Assembly (NCBI GenBank): GCA_904394195.1
Contig: CAJFNH010000046.1
Span: 1-8,359, forward strand
Reading direction: 5' to 3'
From: Candidatus Gallimonas caecicola
Lineage (GTDB): Bacteria > Bacillota > Clostridia > Christensenellales > Borkfalkiaceae
DNA: 8,359 nucleotides
Below are positions 1 to 6,648 of this stretch, piece after piece. The translations under genes and the position numbers were made by a program. Under the pieces are notes generated by a model. It did no database searches and was not told the DNA's origin. It saw nothing but the letters and a program-made list of their open reading frames with translations. Position 1 is the stretch's first letter. The number at the start of each line of letters is the position of its first letter.

Positions 1-546
1 CTGTTGTTCTCCATGCCCAACGCCGTGTGCATCGCCGGCAATCACGAGTATGATTTCCTCAAGTTCTACCGCGCGCGCATGCGGCAGACGGAAGATTACG
101 ACGGGGTATTGCGCGAACTGCGCGCCTATTTTCCGGACGGGGAACTCCTCGACTGGGAGACGGTGGACAGGCTCGACTTTCTGCCCTATTATATCGAGAA
201 AGAGGACTGGATCGGCGTGCATGCCGGGCTGCCCGTCCTCGCGGACGGCACCCTTCTTGCGCCGCAGGAGGCGACCTGCGAACAACTTGTGTATGACAGG
301 AGATTCAAGGATCCCGACGTTCTTCCCAAGGGCGGAAAATGCGTGGTGTTCGGTCATACCATTACGCACAACGTATCGGGCAGGGACGAGGCGATCTTCT
401 ATCCCCGCCCGCAGGCGCAACGTGCACGCAGGAGCATTGCCGACTACTGCAAGATCCATATCGATACGGGCGCCTGGATGCACGGCGTGTTGAGTTGTCT
501 GTGCGTTCAGACATGTGAAGTATTTTTTGTAAGAAGGAACTTCTGA
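1..546 (+). CDS. PPP-family serine/threonine-type metallophosphatase, C-terminal part (5' end outside window)
   Basis: The frame is open from the first base, so the gene begins upstream of the window; 181 codons and the stop are visible. Near the visible N-terminus is GNHE (codons 13-16), which supplies metal-binding Asn and the catalytic His of the PPP/calcineurin-like fold. It is followed by GVHAGL and then VFGHT, each carrying a further metal-ligand His, and by an IDTGAW ending of the kind seen in bacterial PrpA/PrpE-like and Ap4A-hydrolase-like phosphatases. The earlier GDxHG and GDxxDRG motifs must lie in the missing upstream part. The family hydrolyses phosphoserine/threonine/tyrosine or dinucleoside tetraphosphates in the cytoplasm; the substrate cannot be told from this fragment. 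The C-terminal tail is Cys-rich for this family. No convincing terminator lies between its stop and the next gene. Confidence 0.88.
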   Translation: MLFSMPNAVCIAGNHEYDFLKFYRARMRQTEDYDGVLRELRAYFPDGELLDWETVDRLDFLPYYIEKEDWIGVHAGLPVLADGTLLAPQEATCEQLVYDRRFKDPDVLPKGGKCVVFGHTITHNVSGRDEAIFYPRPQAQRARRSIADYCKIHIDTGAWMHGVLSCLCVQTCEVFFVRRNF

Positions 547-552
547 CGGTGC

Positions 553-581
553 TTGTTTTTTTGCTGTGTATATGTTAATAT
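553..581 (+). promoter_or_regulatory. Candidate sigma-A promoter for the DUF2779 gene
   Basis: A TTGTTT -35-like hexamer (553-558) is separated by 17 bases from TAATAT (576-581). A TG at 573-574 is placed as in an extended -10. The predicted start near 588 leaves a leader of about 19 bases, which still contains the ribosome binding site GGGAGG at 593-598. Both hexamers are imperfect, so this is a fair but unproven promoter. It is the main reason to treat the next gene as separately transcribed from the phosphatase. Confidence 0.4.
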
Positions 582-606
582 AGAAACAGAACGGGAGGGA
601 AAGCCG

Positions 607-2100
607 ATGAACTTATCCAAGAGCAGATATACGAGATTTTGTCAGTGCCCCAAAATGCTGTGGCAGGACATATATCATCCCGAGCGCGCCGAGGCCGACC
701 CTTCGCTTGCGCGCCGCTTCCGGGAGGGCAGAGAGGCGGGCGATCTTGCCATGGGGTTGCTGGGCGACTTTGTGGAGACGACCGTTCTCCGGCAGGACGG
801 CTCTTTGGATATTTCCGCCATGCTGAAAAACACGCAGAAGTATCTTTCGGAGGGGAGGGAGAACATCTGCGAAGCGGCGTTTTCCGGGAACGGCTGTTAC
901 TGCGCCGTGGATATCTTGCACAAATGTGCGGACGGGTACGAGATATACGAGGTGAAGTCGTCGACGGAGCTCAAGGAGGCGTACCTTCTGGATGCCGCCT
1001 ATCAGCGTCATGTGCTGGAAACATGCGGACTGAAGATCGCCCGCGTATTTCTTGTGAATATCAACAACCGCTATGTGCGGCAGGGCGAAGTGGACATCCA
1101 TGCGCTCTTTCGCATCCATGACGTGACGCAGGAGATCGCGCCATTCTGTGCGCAGGTTGCTTCCAATGCGGCGCGTGCCATGGCGTATCTTGCGCAGAGC
1201 AAAGAGCCCGGCATGCCCATCGGCGAGCAGTGCTTCGCTCCGTACGCGTGCGCCTATTGGAAGTACTGCTCGCGCGATCTTCCCTCGCCCAACGTATTCG
1301 ACCTCTATAACATCCGTAACAAAAAGGCGGTCGCCTGTCTGCGGCAGGGGATCGTTTCCTTTGACGACGTGGTGCGCAGCGGCGTGCCGCTGGACGGGAT
1401 GCAGAGGCGGCAGGTGGAGTTTGAACAGCTTGCGCTGCCCGCTCATGTGGACAAGCCCGGCGTGAAGGCGTTTTTGCAGGGGCTTTCCTATCCGCTGTAT
1501 TTTCTGGATTTTGAGACCTTTCAGACGTGTATCCCGCTGTATGACGGGCTCCGGACCTATCAGCAGGTGCCCTTTCAGTATTCGCTGCACTATATCCCTG
1601 AAAAGGACGGCGAATTGCTGCATAAGGAGTTTTTGGCGGACGAAAACCTTGACCCGCGCCGTGATTTGGCGTTGCGGCTGGTTGAAGATATCCCCGCGGG
1701 GGCGTGCGTGCTCGCCTATAACAAGTCGTTTGAGTGCATGGTGATAAAGCAGCTCGCCGAAGCCTTTCCCGATCTGGCGCAGCGGCTGCTGAATATCCGC
1801 GAAAATATTCATGACCTTTTAGATGTGTTCCGCGACGGGTTTGTGTATGACAGGGCGATGGGGGGCAGTTTTTCCATCAAAAAGGTGCTTCCCGCGCTCT
1901 TTCCCGATGACCCTGTCCTCGATTACCACAACCTTGCCGACGTACACAACGGAACGGAGGCGACGGATACCTATCTTGCGCTGCGCGGCATGGCGGGCGA
2001 AGAGCGCGAACGGCTGCGGCGCAGCCTTCTTGCCTATTGCGGGCTGGACACGCTCGCTATGGTCATGCTCTGGCAGCGACTGCGGGAGTTGTGTATATAA
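607..2100 (+). CDS. DUF2779 protein: Cas4/RecB-like PD-(D/E)XK nuclease half joined to DEDDy exonuclease half
   Basis: The 497-residue protein starts at ATG 607, nine bases after GGGAGG. Two halves are visible. The N-terminal half carries D102 and E115-V-K117, the D...ExK active-site pattern of the PD-(D/E)XK fold. It also has Cys12/Cys14 near the start and a C209-x5-C215-x5-C221 group, arranged as in Cas4- and AddB-type nucleases where one early and three late cysteines hold a 4Fe-4S cluster. The C-terminal half has the DUF2779/RNase H-like signature: LDFETF (D301, E303), AYNKSFE (residues 370-376), HDLLD (D403, D406) and YCGLD (Y477-x3-D481), fitting a DEDDy 3'-5' exonuclease. The family is known from DNA-related loci, but its substrate is not settled; the Fe-S cluster and activity are inferred. 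The gene heads a same-strand cluster with an AT-rich gene and a WYL regulator. No Cas1/Cas2 gene or repeat array is nearby, so it is not a CRISPR Cas4. Confidence 0.87.
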   Translation: MNLSKSRYTRFCQCPKMLWQDIYHPERAEADPSLARRFREGREAGDLAMGLLGDFVETTVLRQDGSLDISAMLKNTQKYLSEGRENICEAAFSGNGCYCAVDILHKCADGYEIYEVKSSTELKEAYLLDAAYQRHVLETCGLKIARVFLVNINNRYVRQGEVDIHALFRIHDVTQEIAPFCAQVASNAARAMAYLAQSKEPGMPIGEQCFAPYACAYWKYCSRDLPSPNVFDLYNIRNKKAVACLRQGIVSFDDVVRSGVPLDGMQRRQVEFEQLALPAHVDKPGVKAFLQGLSYPLYFLDFETFQTCIPLYDGLRTYQQVPFQYSLHYIPEKDGELLHKEFLADENLDPRRDLALRLVEDIPAGACVLAYNKSFECMVIKQLAEAFPDLAQRLLNIRENIHDLLDVFRDGFVYDRAMGGSFSIKKVLPALFPDDPVLDYHNLADVHNGTEATDTYLALRGMAGEERERLRRSLLAYCGLDTLAMVMLWQRLRELCI

Positions 2101-2101
2101 T
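2096..2101 (+). promoter_or_regulatory. Perfect TATAAT overlapping the DUF2779 stop codon; possible internal -10
   Basis: The hexamer TATAAT spans the TAA stop of the DUF2779 gene, and the sequence remains very AT-rich up to the ribosome binding site at 2113-2118. No acceptable -35 hexamer lies 16-18 bases upstream and there is no TGn extension. It may therefore be just the edge of the AT-rich segment. If used, it would give the next gene its own transcript starting near 2108. Confidence 0.22.
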
Positions 2102-2125
2102 TATAAATAAACGGAGGGATTTATA

Positions 2126-3046
2126 ATGGACACAATCACTCAAGAAAAAGCATATGAATTTTATATGTTAACAAATAACACACTGACTGATATGGCGGAA
2201 AAACGCGGGATTAAAAAACTCAATGATTATTATGAGTTAACAGATTTTAATACATGTACTGAATATGGACAACTACTTAACGGATTGGGGAAAAATACGG
2301 TTGCTAGAGTTTTTGTTCAAATGGCTTTTCATGCACAGAATGCAACACTTATTTCGAAAATAGTTAATTTTGAGAAAAATATTCCTTTTTTGAAAAGGGT
2401 TTTGTGTGGTTTTGAGCCTAAAAAATTTTTATCAGAATATAGGGAAGCTGAATCCGTGGTGGAAGTGTTGCGCTATGATGGGGATAAACAGGAAGGGTTA
2501 AAGTGGAATGATCATAAGAATAAAAGGGAAAGAAAAGATAGTTTAATTACAGGCTATGCTCAAGCTTTAATTGATTGCGCTAATTATTTGAAAAACTTTA
2601 AAGATGCGGAAGCGGTGCGAGTTGATTTGGAAAGTCATTATGTGAGATCTAACAATAAAATGGATTATGAAAATTTGATAGAATATTTTCACGGTATAAT
2701 TCCTCACAGATTCAGTATCGCCTTAACATGTGATTTTCTTAAAGAGTTTGATACAAAATTTTCGGATTTGTGTAAACCTGATATTCATGTTAAAGATACA
2801 CTGTGTGCTTTATTAGGTAAGAAAAATGGTTATTATTTTACTTTAAAAAGGGAATATGAATGTATTGGTCAAATGCAAGAGTTAGTTAAACTTATAAATG
2901 AAAAGTTACCAAAGGAAGAAAAAATAACGGTATATAAATTAGATAGAATGATTTGGCTTATTTGTTCCGGCAACTTCTTTTTACATAATACAAAATCAAT
3001 CAAAGATACATATTTGACAAATATAAATGATTTAGTGTGGGCATAA
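2126..3046 (+). CDS. AT-rich protein of unknown family, possible divergent HhH-GPD (DNA glycosylase-like) fold
   Basis: This 306-residue soluble protein starts at ATG 2126 behind a strong GGAGGG at 2113-2118. I do not recognise a named family with certainty. The C-terminal third has a pattern like HhH-GPD base-excision enzymes: a candidate hairpin (HGIIPHRF, residues 189-196, then a hydrophobic helix) followed by KPD219-I-H-V-K-D-T-L. The latter resembles the DxxVKRxL segment around the catalytic Asp of MutY-type glycosylases, with similar hairpin-to-Asp spacing. A conserved-looking LDRMIWLICSGNF stretch (272-284) follows. The classic GxG of the hairpin and a Fe-S cysteine loop are absent, so the assignment is an inference. 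The gene is far more AT-rich than its neighbours (for example 15 of 60 G+C at 2221-2280 against 42 of 60 at 1981-2040) and uses AGA/AGG arginine codons, pointing to recent transfer. It ends two bases before the WYL gene's start, suggesting co-expression. Confidence 0.75.
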   Translation: MDTITQEKAYEFYMLTNNTLTDMAEKRGIKKLNDYYELTDFNTCTEYGQLLNGLGKNTVARVFVQMAFHAQNATLISKIVNFEKNIPFLKRVLCGFEPKKFLSEYREAESVVEVLRYDGDKQEGLKWNDHKNKRERKDSLITGYAQALIDCANYLKNFKDAEAVRVDLESHYVRSNNKMDYENLIEYFHGIIPHRFSIALTCDFLKEFDTKFSDLCKPDIHVKDTLCALLGKKNGYYFTLKREYECIGQMQELVKLINEKLPKEEKITVYKLDRMIWLICSGNFFLHNTKSIKDTYLTNINDLVWA

Positions 3047-3048
3047 TT

Positions 3049-4050
3049 ATGAACTCATTCGAACCTAAAAAACTGGCGATCATTCGTATTTTTCAAATTC
3101 TACATAAGTACAGCGACGCCGACCATCCCTTAACGCAGGACGAGATTGCTATGCGCCTTTTAAACGACTACGGCATAGAGCTCGAGCGCAAGGCAATCGG
3201 CAAAAATATTACGATACTTCGCGACTATTTTTGCGGCGGTAGCGATGAGGATATGGATATCGTCTCCGATCGCCGCGGCACCTATCTTGCCGTGCGTGCA
3301 TTCGACGATTCCGAGCTGCGCATGCTCATCGACGGCGTGCTTGCAAGCAGGTATATCACGCCCGGACATTCACGCGAACTTATCGGACGGCTGTGCGCGC
3401 TCTCCAACAAGTACTTCCGCTCGCACGTTAAAAATATCTATTCGGTGGACGACTGGAGCAAGACGGAGAATTGCGCGCTCTTTTACAACATCGAGGTCAT
3501 CGATACGGCGATCGAACAGGGAAAACAGGTGTGTTTCTCCTACAATAAGTACGCTGCGGACGGCAAGCTGCACAAGACGAGCGACCACAGGGCGACGCCC
3601 TATCAGCTCATTCTGCACAATCAGCGCTACTATCTGATGGCGTGCAACGAAAGGTGGAAGAACGTCGGCTTTTATCGCATGGACCGCATCACCGATATCC
3701 GCCTTTGCGACGAGCCCGCCACGCCGCTGCGTTCTCTGAAGGGGTACGAGAGCGGGCTGGACTACCGCGAGATCGCAACGGCGCTGCCCTACATGTTCAC
3801 TGACCGCCCGCAGATGGTCGATTTTCTGGCAGATGAGGCCATCGTCGATCAGATCGTCGACTGGTTCGGCGAGGGCGCGCGCATCGAACGGGAAGGGGAG
3901 AGACTCAAGGTGCGCGTGCGCGTGAGCCTGAAGGCGATGGAATACTGGGCGATGCAGTACATCAACTATGTCGAGATCCTTTCGCCCGCATCCCTTCGTG
4001 AGTGCATCCGCGACAACTTGCGGCGTGCGCAGGAGAAATACGGAAAATAG
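3049..4050 (+). CDS. WYL-domain transcriptional regulator with N-terminal winged helix
   Basis: The 333-residue protein has the usual three-part architecture. An N-terminal winged helix-turn-helix (about 7-80, with LTQDEIAMRL and a RRGTYL wing) is followed by a WYL domain (about 145-220, with HRATPYQLILHNQRYYLMA and FYRMDRI) and a WCX-like C-terminal extension (about 245-330). The signature triad reads Y194-Y195-L196 in place of W-Y-L, a common variant. WYL domains bind nucleic acid or small ligands and control DNA-binding of the regulator; many control defence or DNA-damage genes. ATG 3049 is chosen because it aligns with the HTH start and follows GTGGG by seven bases; an in-frame GTG at 3037 would overlap the upstream gene. 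Spacing of two bases from the AT-rich gene implies translational coupling. The first ~60 bases are still AT-leaning, then composition returns to that of the host genome. A role as cluster regulator is inferred from position. Confidence 0.9.
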   Translation: MNSFEPKKLAIIRIFQILHKYSDADHPLTQDEIAMRLLNDYGIELERKAIGKNITILRDYFCGGSDEDMDIVSDRRGTYLAVRAFDDSELRMLIDGVLASRYITPGHSRELIGRLCALSNKYFRSHVKNIYSVDDWSKTENCALFYNIEVIDTAIEQGKQVCFSYNKYAADGKLHKTSDHRATPYQLILHNQRYYLMACNERWKNVGFYRMDRITDIRLCDEPATPLRSLKGYESGLDYREIATALPYMFTDRPQMVDFLADEAIVDQIVDWFGEGARIEREGERLKVRVRVSLKAMEYWAMQYINYVEILSPASLRECIRDNLRRAQEKYGK

Positions 4051-4068
4051 CGCTGCGGGCAGCAGTTG

Positions 4069-4109
4069 CGGCGCGGCGACGGGCGTCCGGATGCCGCGCC
4101 GGAATTTTT
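4069..4109 (+). terminator. Probable rho-independent terminator after the WYL gene
   Basis: Nine-base GC-only arms CGGCGCGGC (4069-4077) and GCCGCGCCG (4093-4101) pair perfectly around a 15-base loop that can itself form a short GAC/GTC stem. After three bases comes a run of five T (4105-4109). The position, 18 bases past the WYL stop, suits termination of the upstream cluster. The long loop and short gap before the T-run lower confidence. Confidence 0.5.
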
Positions 4110-4160
4110 GCGGAAAATTCCCAAAATGGGTGAGTAAAAACGCGCGTTCGTACGTTTTAC
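4101..4160 (+). repeat. Cluster of three consecutive inverted repeats upstream of the ECF sigma gene
   Basis: Three dyads follow each other. GGAATTTT (4101-4108) pairs with AAAATTCC (4114-4121) across five bases, perfect over eight. CCCA (4120-4123) pairs with TGGG (4127-4130) across AAA. GTAAAAACG (4134-4142) pairs with CGTTTTAC (4153-4160) with one bulged A. The first shares the T-run of the preceding terminator hairpin, so the two folds would compete. They may be operator sites or RNA structure in the sigma-gene leader. No clear sigma-A promoter was found in this interval. Confidence 0.45.
4137..4150 (-). promoter_or_regulatory. LexA/SOS-box-like site upstream of the ECF sigma gene
   Basis: Read on the - strand, the site is CGAACGCGCGTTTT. 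It agrees at 13 of 14 positions with the Bacillus LexA (DinR) consensus CGAACRNRYGTTYC, the last base being the mismatch, and fits the looser clostridial GAAC-N4-GTTT form. It lies 30 bases before the GTG start of the sigma gene, where a repressor could block transcription. It is nested in a larger near-palindrome (4134-4160), so another repressor or the ECF factor itself could be the true ligand. No lexA gene is in view. Confidence 0.35.
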
Positions 4161-4179
4161 AGATGAGAGATGGAAAAAG

Positions 4180-4737
4180 GTGGCAGAAAAGGACGCAGAC
4201 GCCAGGCTCTACGCCGAGTTCCTCGGCGGCGACCAGCGGGCGCTCGAGCAACTTGTGACGCTGCACGGCGACGCGCTCACGCGCTTTGCCTACTGCATCG
4301 TGCAGGATGACGCCGCGGCGGAGGACGTGACGGCGGATACGTTCGCCGTGCTCATCGTCAAGCGAAAAAAATTCCGCGAGGGTGCAAAATTCCGTACCTG
4401 GCTCTATACCGTTGCGCGTAACAGGGCGATCGACTATGTGCGCAGACGGGGCAGGGAGCGCTCCGTGACGGGACTGGAGAACGTTCTGCTCGGGGAAGAC
4501 GCAGAGGAAGGCGTGTTCACATCGCTGCGGCGGGAAAAGCTGTATGTGTTCATGCAGCAGCTGCCCGCGCAGTACAAGGAGGTGCTGTTTTTAAACTATT
4601 TTGACGGATTTTCCGTCGATGAGATCTGCCACATCCTCAAAAAGGGCGCCAAACAGGTGTATAACCTGCTTGCCCGCGCCCGTTCCGCCCTCAAAGAAAT
4701 TCTCGAAAAAGAGGGGTATTCCTATGAAAACTTCTGA
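4180..4737 (+). CDS. ECF-type RNA polymerase sigma factor (sigma-70 family)
   Basis: The 185-residue protein has the two-domain layout of ECF sigma factors. Region 2 spans about residues 12-92, including DDAAAEDVTADTF and FRTWLYTVARNRAIDYVRRR, the core-binding and -10-recognition helices. Region 4 spans about 118-176, including LPAQYKEVLFLNYFDGFSVD and a helix-turn-helix ending in NLLARARSALKEIL for -35 recognition. The short linker and the lack of regions 1.1 and 3 are typical. It starts at GTG 4180; the nearby ATGs at 4163 and 4170 are out of frame. The ribosome binding site is weak (GAGA at 4165-4168). The downstream beta-propeller gene begins inside its last 14 bases, so the two are translationally coupled, as expected for a sigma factor and its membrane partner. 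Regulation may involve the dyads and the LexA-like site just upstream. Confidence 0.93.
   Translation: MAEKDADARLYAEFLGGDQRALEQLVTLHGDALTRFAYCIVQDDAAAEDVTADTFAVLIVKRKKFREGAKFRTWLYTVARNRAIDYVRRRGRERSVTGLENVLLGEDAEEGVFTSLRREKLYVFMQQLPAQYKEVLFLNYFDGFSVDEICHILKKGAKQVYNLLARARSALKEILEKEGYSYENF
4711..4716 (+). promoter_or_regulatory. Ribosome binding site that fixes the beta-propeller gene start
   Basis: GAGGGG lies inside the 3' end of the sigma-factor coding sequence, seven bases before ATG 4724. The same frame is open upstream to 4601, but the residues there are merely the out-of-frame reading of the sigma gene. This site and the Lys/Arg-rich tail plus membrane segment that follow decide for 4724. 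Confidence 0.8.
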
Positions 4738-6610
4738 ACAACGCATGCAGGCCATCCGCCAGAGAGCGGATGAACGGCGTATAAAACGCAAAAAGGGGAT
4801 ACGCATCGCGGTCGCTGCGGCGACCTCGATGAGTCTGGTGCTCGCCTTTGCGCTTGTGCTCTTCGTTCCCTATTCCACGGCGCTGCCCGATCTTTCCGCC
4901 TACCGTGGCAGCGAGTACTATTCCTTGATGCAGCAGCTCAACGCGCTCACCTACACGCCGTCCGCCTATCACAACAACTTTGAAGCGTGGTTCGGCGACG
5001 CGCTCAACAAAACCGAGGATGATGATATGGGTGCGGCCACTCCGGAAAGCCCCGCCACGGACAGTGAGGATACCGAGGTGACGGACAACCAGGTGGCGGG
5101 CGTTTTGGAAGGGGACCTCTTCAAGCGCACGGACAGCCATATCTTCTACTTGTGCGCCGATTCCACAAACACGCGTATCCTTCTTTTTTCCTACTCCATC
5201 GATGGGGCGCAGAGCGAACAGACGGGCTTGCTTTCTATCTCTCCCGACGACGGAACGTATTTTTACATGTATGCGGATTATTATCCCGAATTTTATCTGG
5301 ACGAGGACGGCGGGACGGTCACGATTTTTGTGCCTGTTTGGGTAAATGAGCACGGACAGATGTACACGGCAGTTATTTCGGTAGATGTGTCCGATCCTGC
5401 CGGTATGTGCGAGACGGGCAGACTGTACGTCTCGGGAAATTATGTCTCCTCGCGCATGGTGGACGGGGACTTTCTGCTCATCTCCAATTTCGGCGTGCGC
5501 CGCAACCCCGACTTCGGCGATGAGGCGCAGTTCCTGCCTCAGGTGGGGGTGCCGGGTGCGCTCGAGAGTCTGCCTATGTCCGGCATAATCTGTCCGGATA
5601 CGGCGAGCGCAGCGCGCTATACCGTCATTGTGCGCCTGGGCGAGGGGCTTCGGGTGGAGGGGCAGCTTGCCTTCCTCTCCTCCTCGCAGGAGGTGTACGT
5701 CTCGCAGGAGAATATTTTTGTTACCCGCGGCTATACCGCCAATACGCAGACGGACGGTTATGAGGTGCGCACGGCGCGCACGCGGATCTCCTGCGTATCC
5801 TATGCGGGGGAGGGGCTGGCGCTTTCGGGCAGCGCGGACGTTGCGGGCAGCGTGCTCGACCAGTACTCGATGGATGAGGCGGACGGTATGCTGCGCGTTG
5901 TGACGACCCTGTCCTCTTCCGCCGTCCGCACAAGCACGGCGGGTGGGGATGTGGGCGCCCAGATCGTCTCCGCACAGGAGAATGCGGCGCTCTATGTGAT
6001 CGACCTTGCAGATTTTTCCCTGCGCGCTTCGCTCGAGAACTTTGCGCCCGAGGGTGAGGAGGTGACCTCCGTCCGCTTTGACGCAGACCTTGCCTGGGTG
6101 TGCACGGCGCGCGTTGTGGAGCTCACAGACCCCGTGTTCCGCATCGACCTCTCCGATCTGGACGACATCACCTGGACGGATACGGGCACCATCGAGGGCT
6201 ACTCTACCTCGCTTGTCGACTTTACGGACGGCACCCTGTTGGGTATCGGCTATGGCGAGTACAGAGGTCTGAAGGTGGAAGTCTACGACCGGGACGGGAA
6301 CAGCGTCGTCTCCGTCGCCGTCTACGAAAGGTCCACCGCTTCCTTCTCGCGGCAATACAAGGCGTATTATATCGACCGTGAAAACGGGCTTGTGGGGCTG
6401 CATGTCTATGACTGGTCGGGGAAGTTCAACGGCTATGTGCTGCTGCATTTTAACGGTTACGAACTGAAAGAGGTCTGCGCGCTCGCTCTCACGTCAAACG
6501 CGCCGGATCTGACGCGTGCGACGATCGTTGACGGCTGGCTGTATGTGCTCTCGCCGCATGATAATATGGCTGTATGGCAGCTCTCCGCGCAGGAGGCGCC
6601 CGCCGCATAA
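4724..6610 (+). CDS. Membrane-anchored beta-propeller domain protein (PF09826-like), possible ECF sigma partner
   Basis: The 628-residue protein has a short, strongly basic cytoplasmic tail (about 1-25), one membrane helix (about 26-49) and a large extracytoplasmic part. After a juxtamembrane segment (SEYYSLMQQLNALTY, about 63-77) and an acidic Ser/Thr/Asp linker (about 97-120), the sequence DNQVAGVLEGDLFKRTD (about 121-137) marks the start of a secreted beta-propeller domain. The domain continues as repeated beta-rich blades to the C-terminus, with recurring YVSG, DGDFLLIS, VYVSQENIFVT and WLYVLS strands. Such proteins in Clostridia have no established enzymatic role; ligand or surface-polymer binding is plausible. 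Starting within the sigma gene's last 14 bases, it is in the usual place for an anti-sigma factor, but its ~25-residue cytoplasmic tail is shorter than known anti-sigma domains and has no zinc-binding Cys/His motif. Sigma control by this protein is thus a hypothesis. Confidence 0.85.
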   Translation: MKTSEQRMQAIRQRADERRIKRKKGIRIAVAAATSMSLVLAFALVLFVPYSTALPDLSAYRGSEYYSLMQQLNALTYTPSAYHNNFEAWFGDALNKTEDDDMGAATPESPATDSEDTEVTDNQVAGVLEGDLFKRTDSHIFYLCADSTNTRILLFSYSIDGAQSEQTGLLSISPDDGTYFYMYADYYPEFYLDEDGGTVTIFVPVWVNEHGQMYTAVISVDVSDPAGMCETGRLYVSGNYVSSRMVDGDFLLISNFGVRRNPDFGDEAQFLPQVGVPGALESLPMSGIICPDTASAARYTVIVRLGEGLRVEGQLAFLSSSQEVYVSQENIFVTRGYTANTQTDGYEVRTARTRISCVSYAGEGLALSGSADVAGSVLDQYSMDEADGMLRVVTTLSSSAVRTSTAGGDVGAQIVSAQENAALYVIDLADFSLRASLENFAPEGEEVTSVRFDADLAWVCTARVVELTDPVFRIDLSDLDDITWTDTGTIEGYSTSLVDFTDGTLLGIGYGEYRGLKVEVYDRDGNSVVSVAVYERSTASFSRQYKAYYIDRENGLVGLHVYDWSGKFNGYVLLHFNGYELKEVCALALTSNAPDLTRATIVDGWLYVLSPHDNMAVWQLSAQEAPAA

Positions 6611-6648
6611 ATCGTTCCCCGCGCAGGGGAGGGAGAAAAAGACAAGAA

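Noticed and set aside
547..606. Terminator for the PPP phosphatase gene (T-run at 556-562)
   Set aside because: No stem of useful length precedes the T-run; the stretch is better read as part of a promoter for the next gene.
613..1812. Long open frame of about 400 codons on the - strand inside the DUF2779 gene
   Set aside because: It is antisense to a well-supported gene with intact motifs on the + strand; its translation is His/Arg/Leu-rich without recognisable domains, as expected from GC-rich third codon positions.
607..2100. Cas4 of a CRISPR-Cas adaptation module
   Set aside because: The nuclease half has Cas4-like residues, but the protein carries a DEDDy domain and DUF2779 signature, and there is no repeat array, Cas1 or Cas2 in the window.
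3037..3048. GTG 3037 as start of the WYL gene
   Set aside because: It would overlap the upstream gene and add four residues before the conserved N-terminus without its own ribosome binding site; ATG 3049 has a spaced GTGGG and fits the family better.
2413..3072. Shared FEPKK peptide and CCTAAAAAA sequence in the AT-rich gene (about 2417-2425) and at the WYL start (about 3063-3071), considered as a direct repeat flanking an insertion
   Set aside because: Only nine identical bases, one copy internal to the AT-rich gene and not at its left border, so it does not bracket the island; most likely chance.
3370..4266. 298-codon - strand open frame across the WYL gene, the intergenic region and the sigma start
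   Set aside because: It crosses a terminator hairpin and two real genes and shows no domain; it is a composition effect.
4691..6448. 585-codon open frame on the - strand opposite the beta-propeller gene
   Set aside because: The + strand reading has a membrane segment, propeller motifs and a good ribosome binding site. The antisense product is basic low-complexity sequence and begins inside coding sequence.
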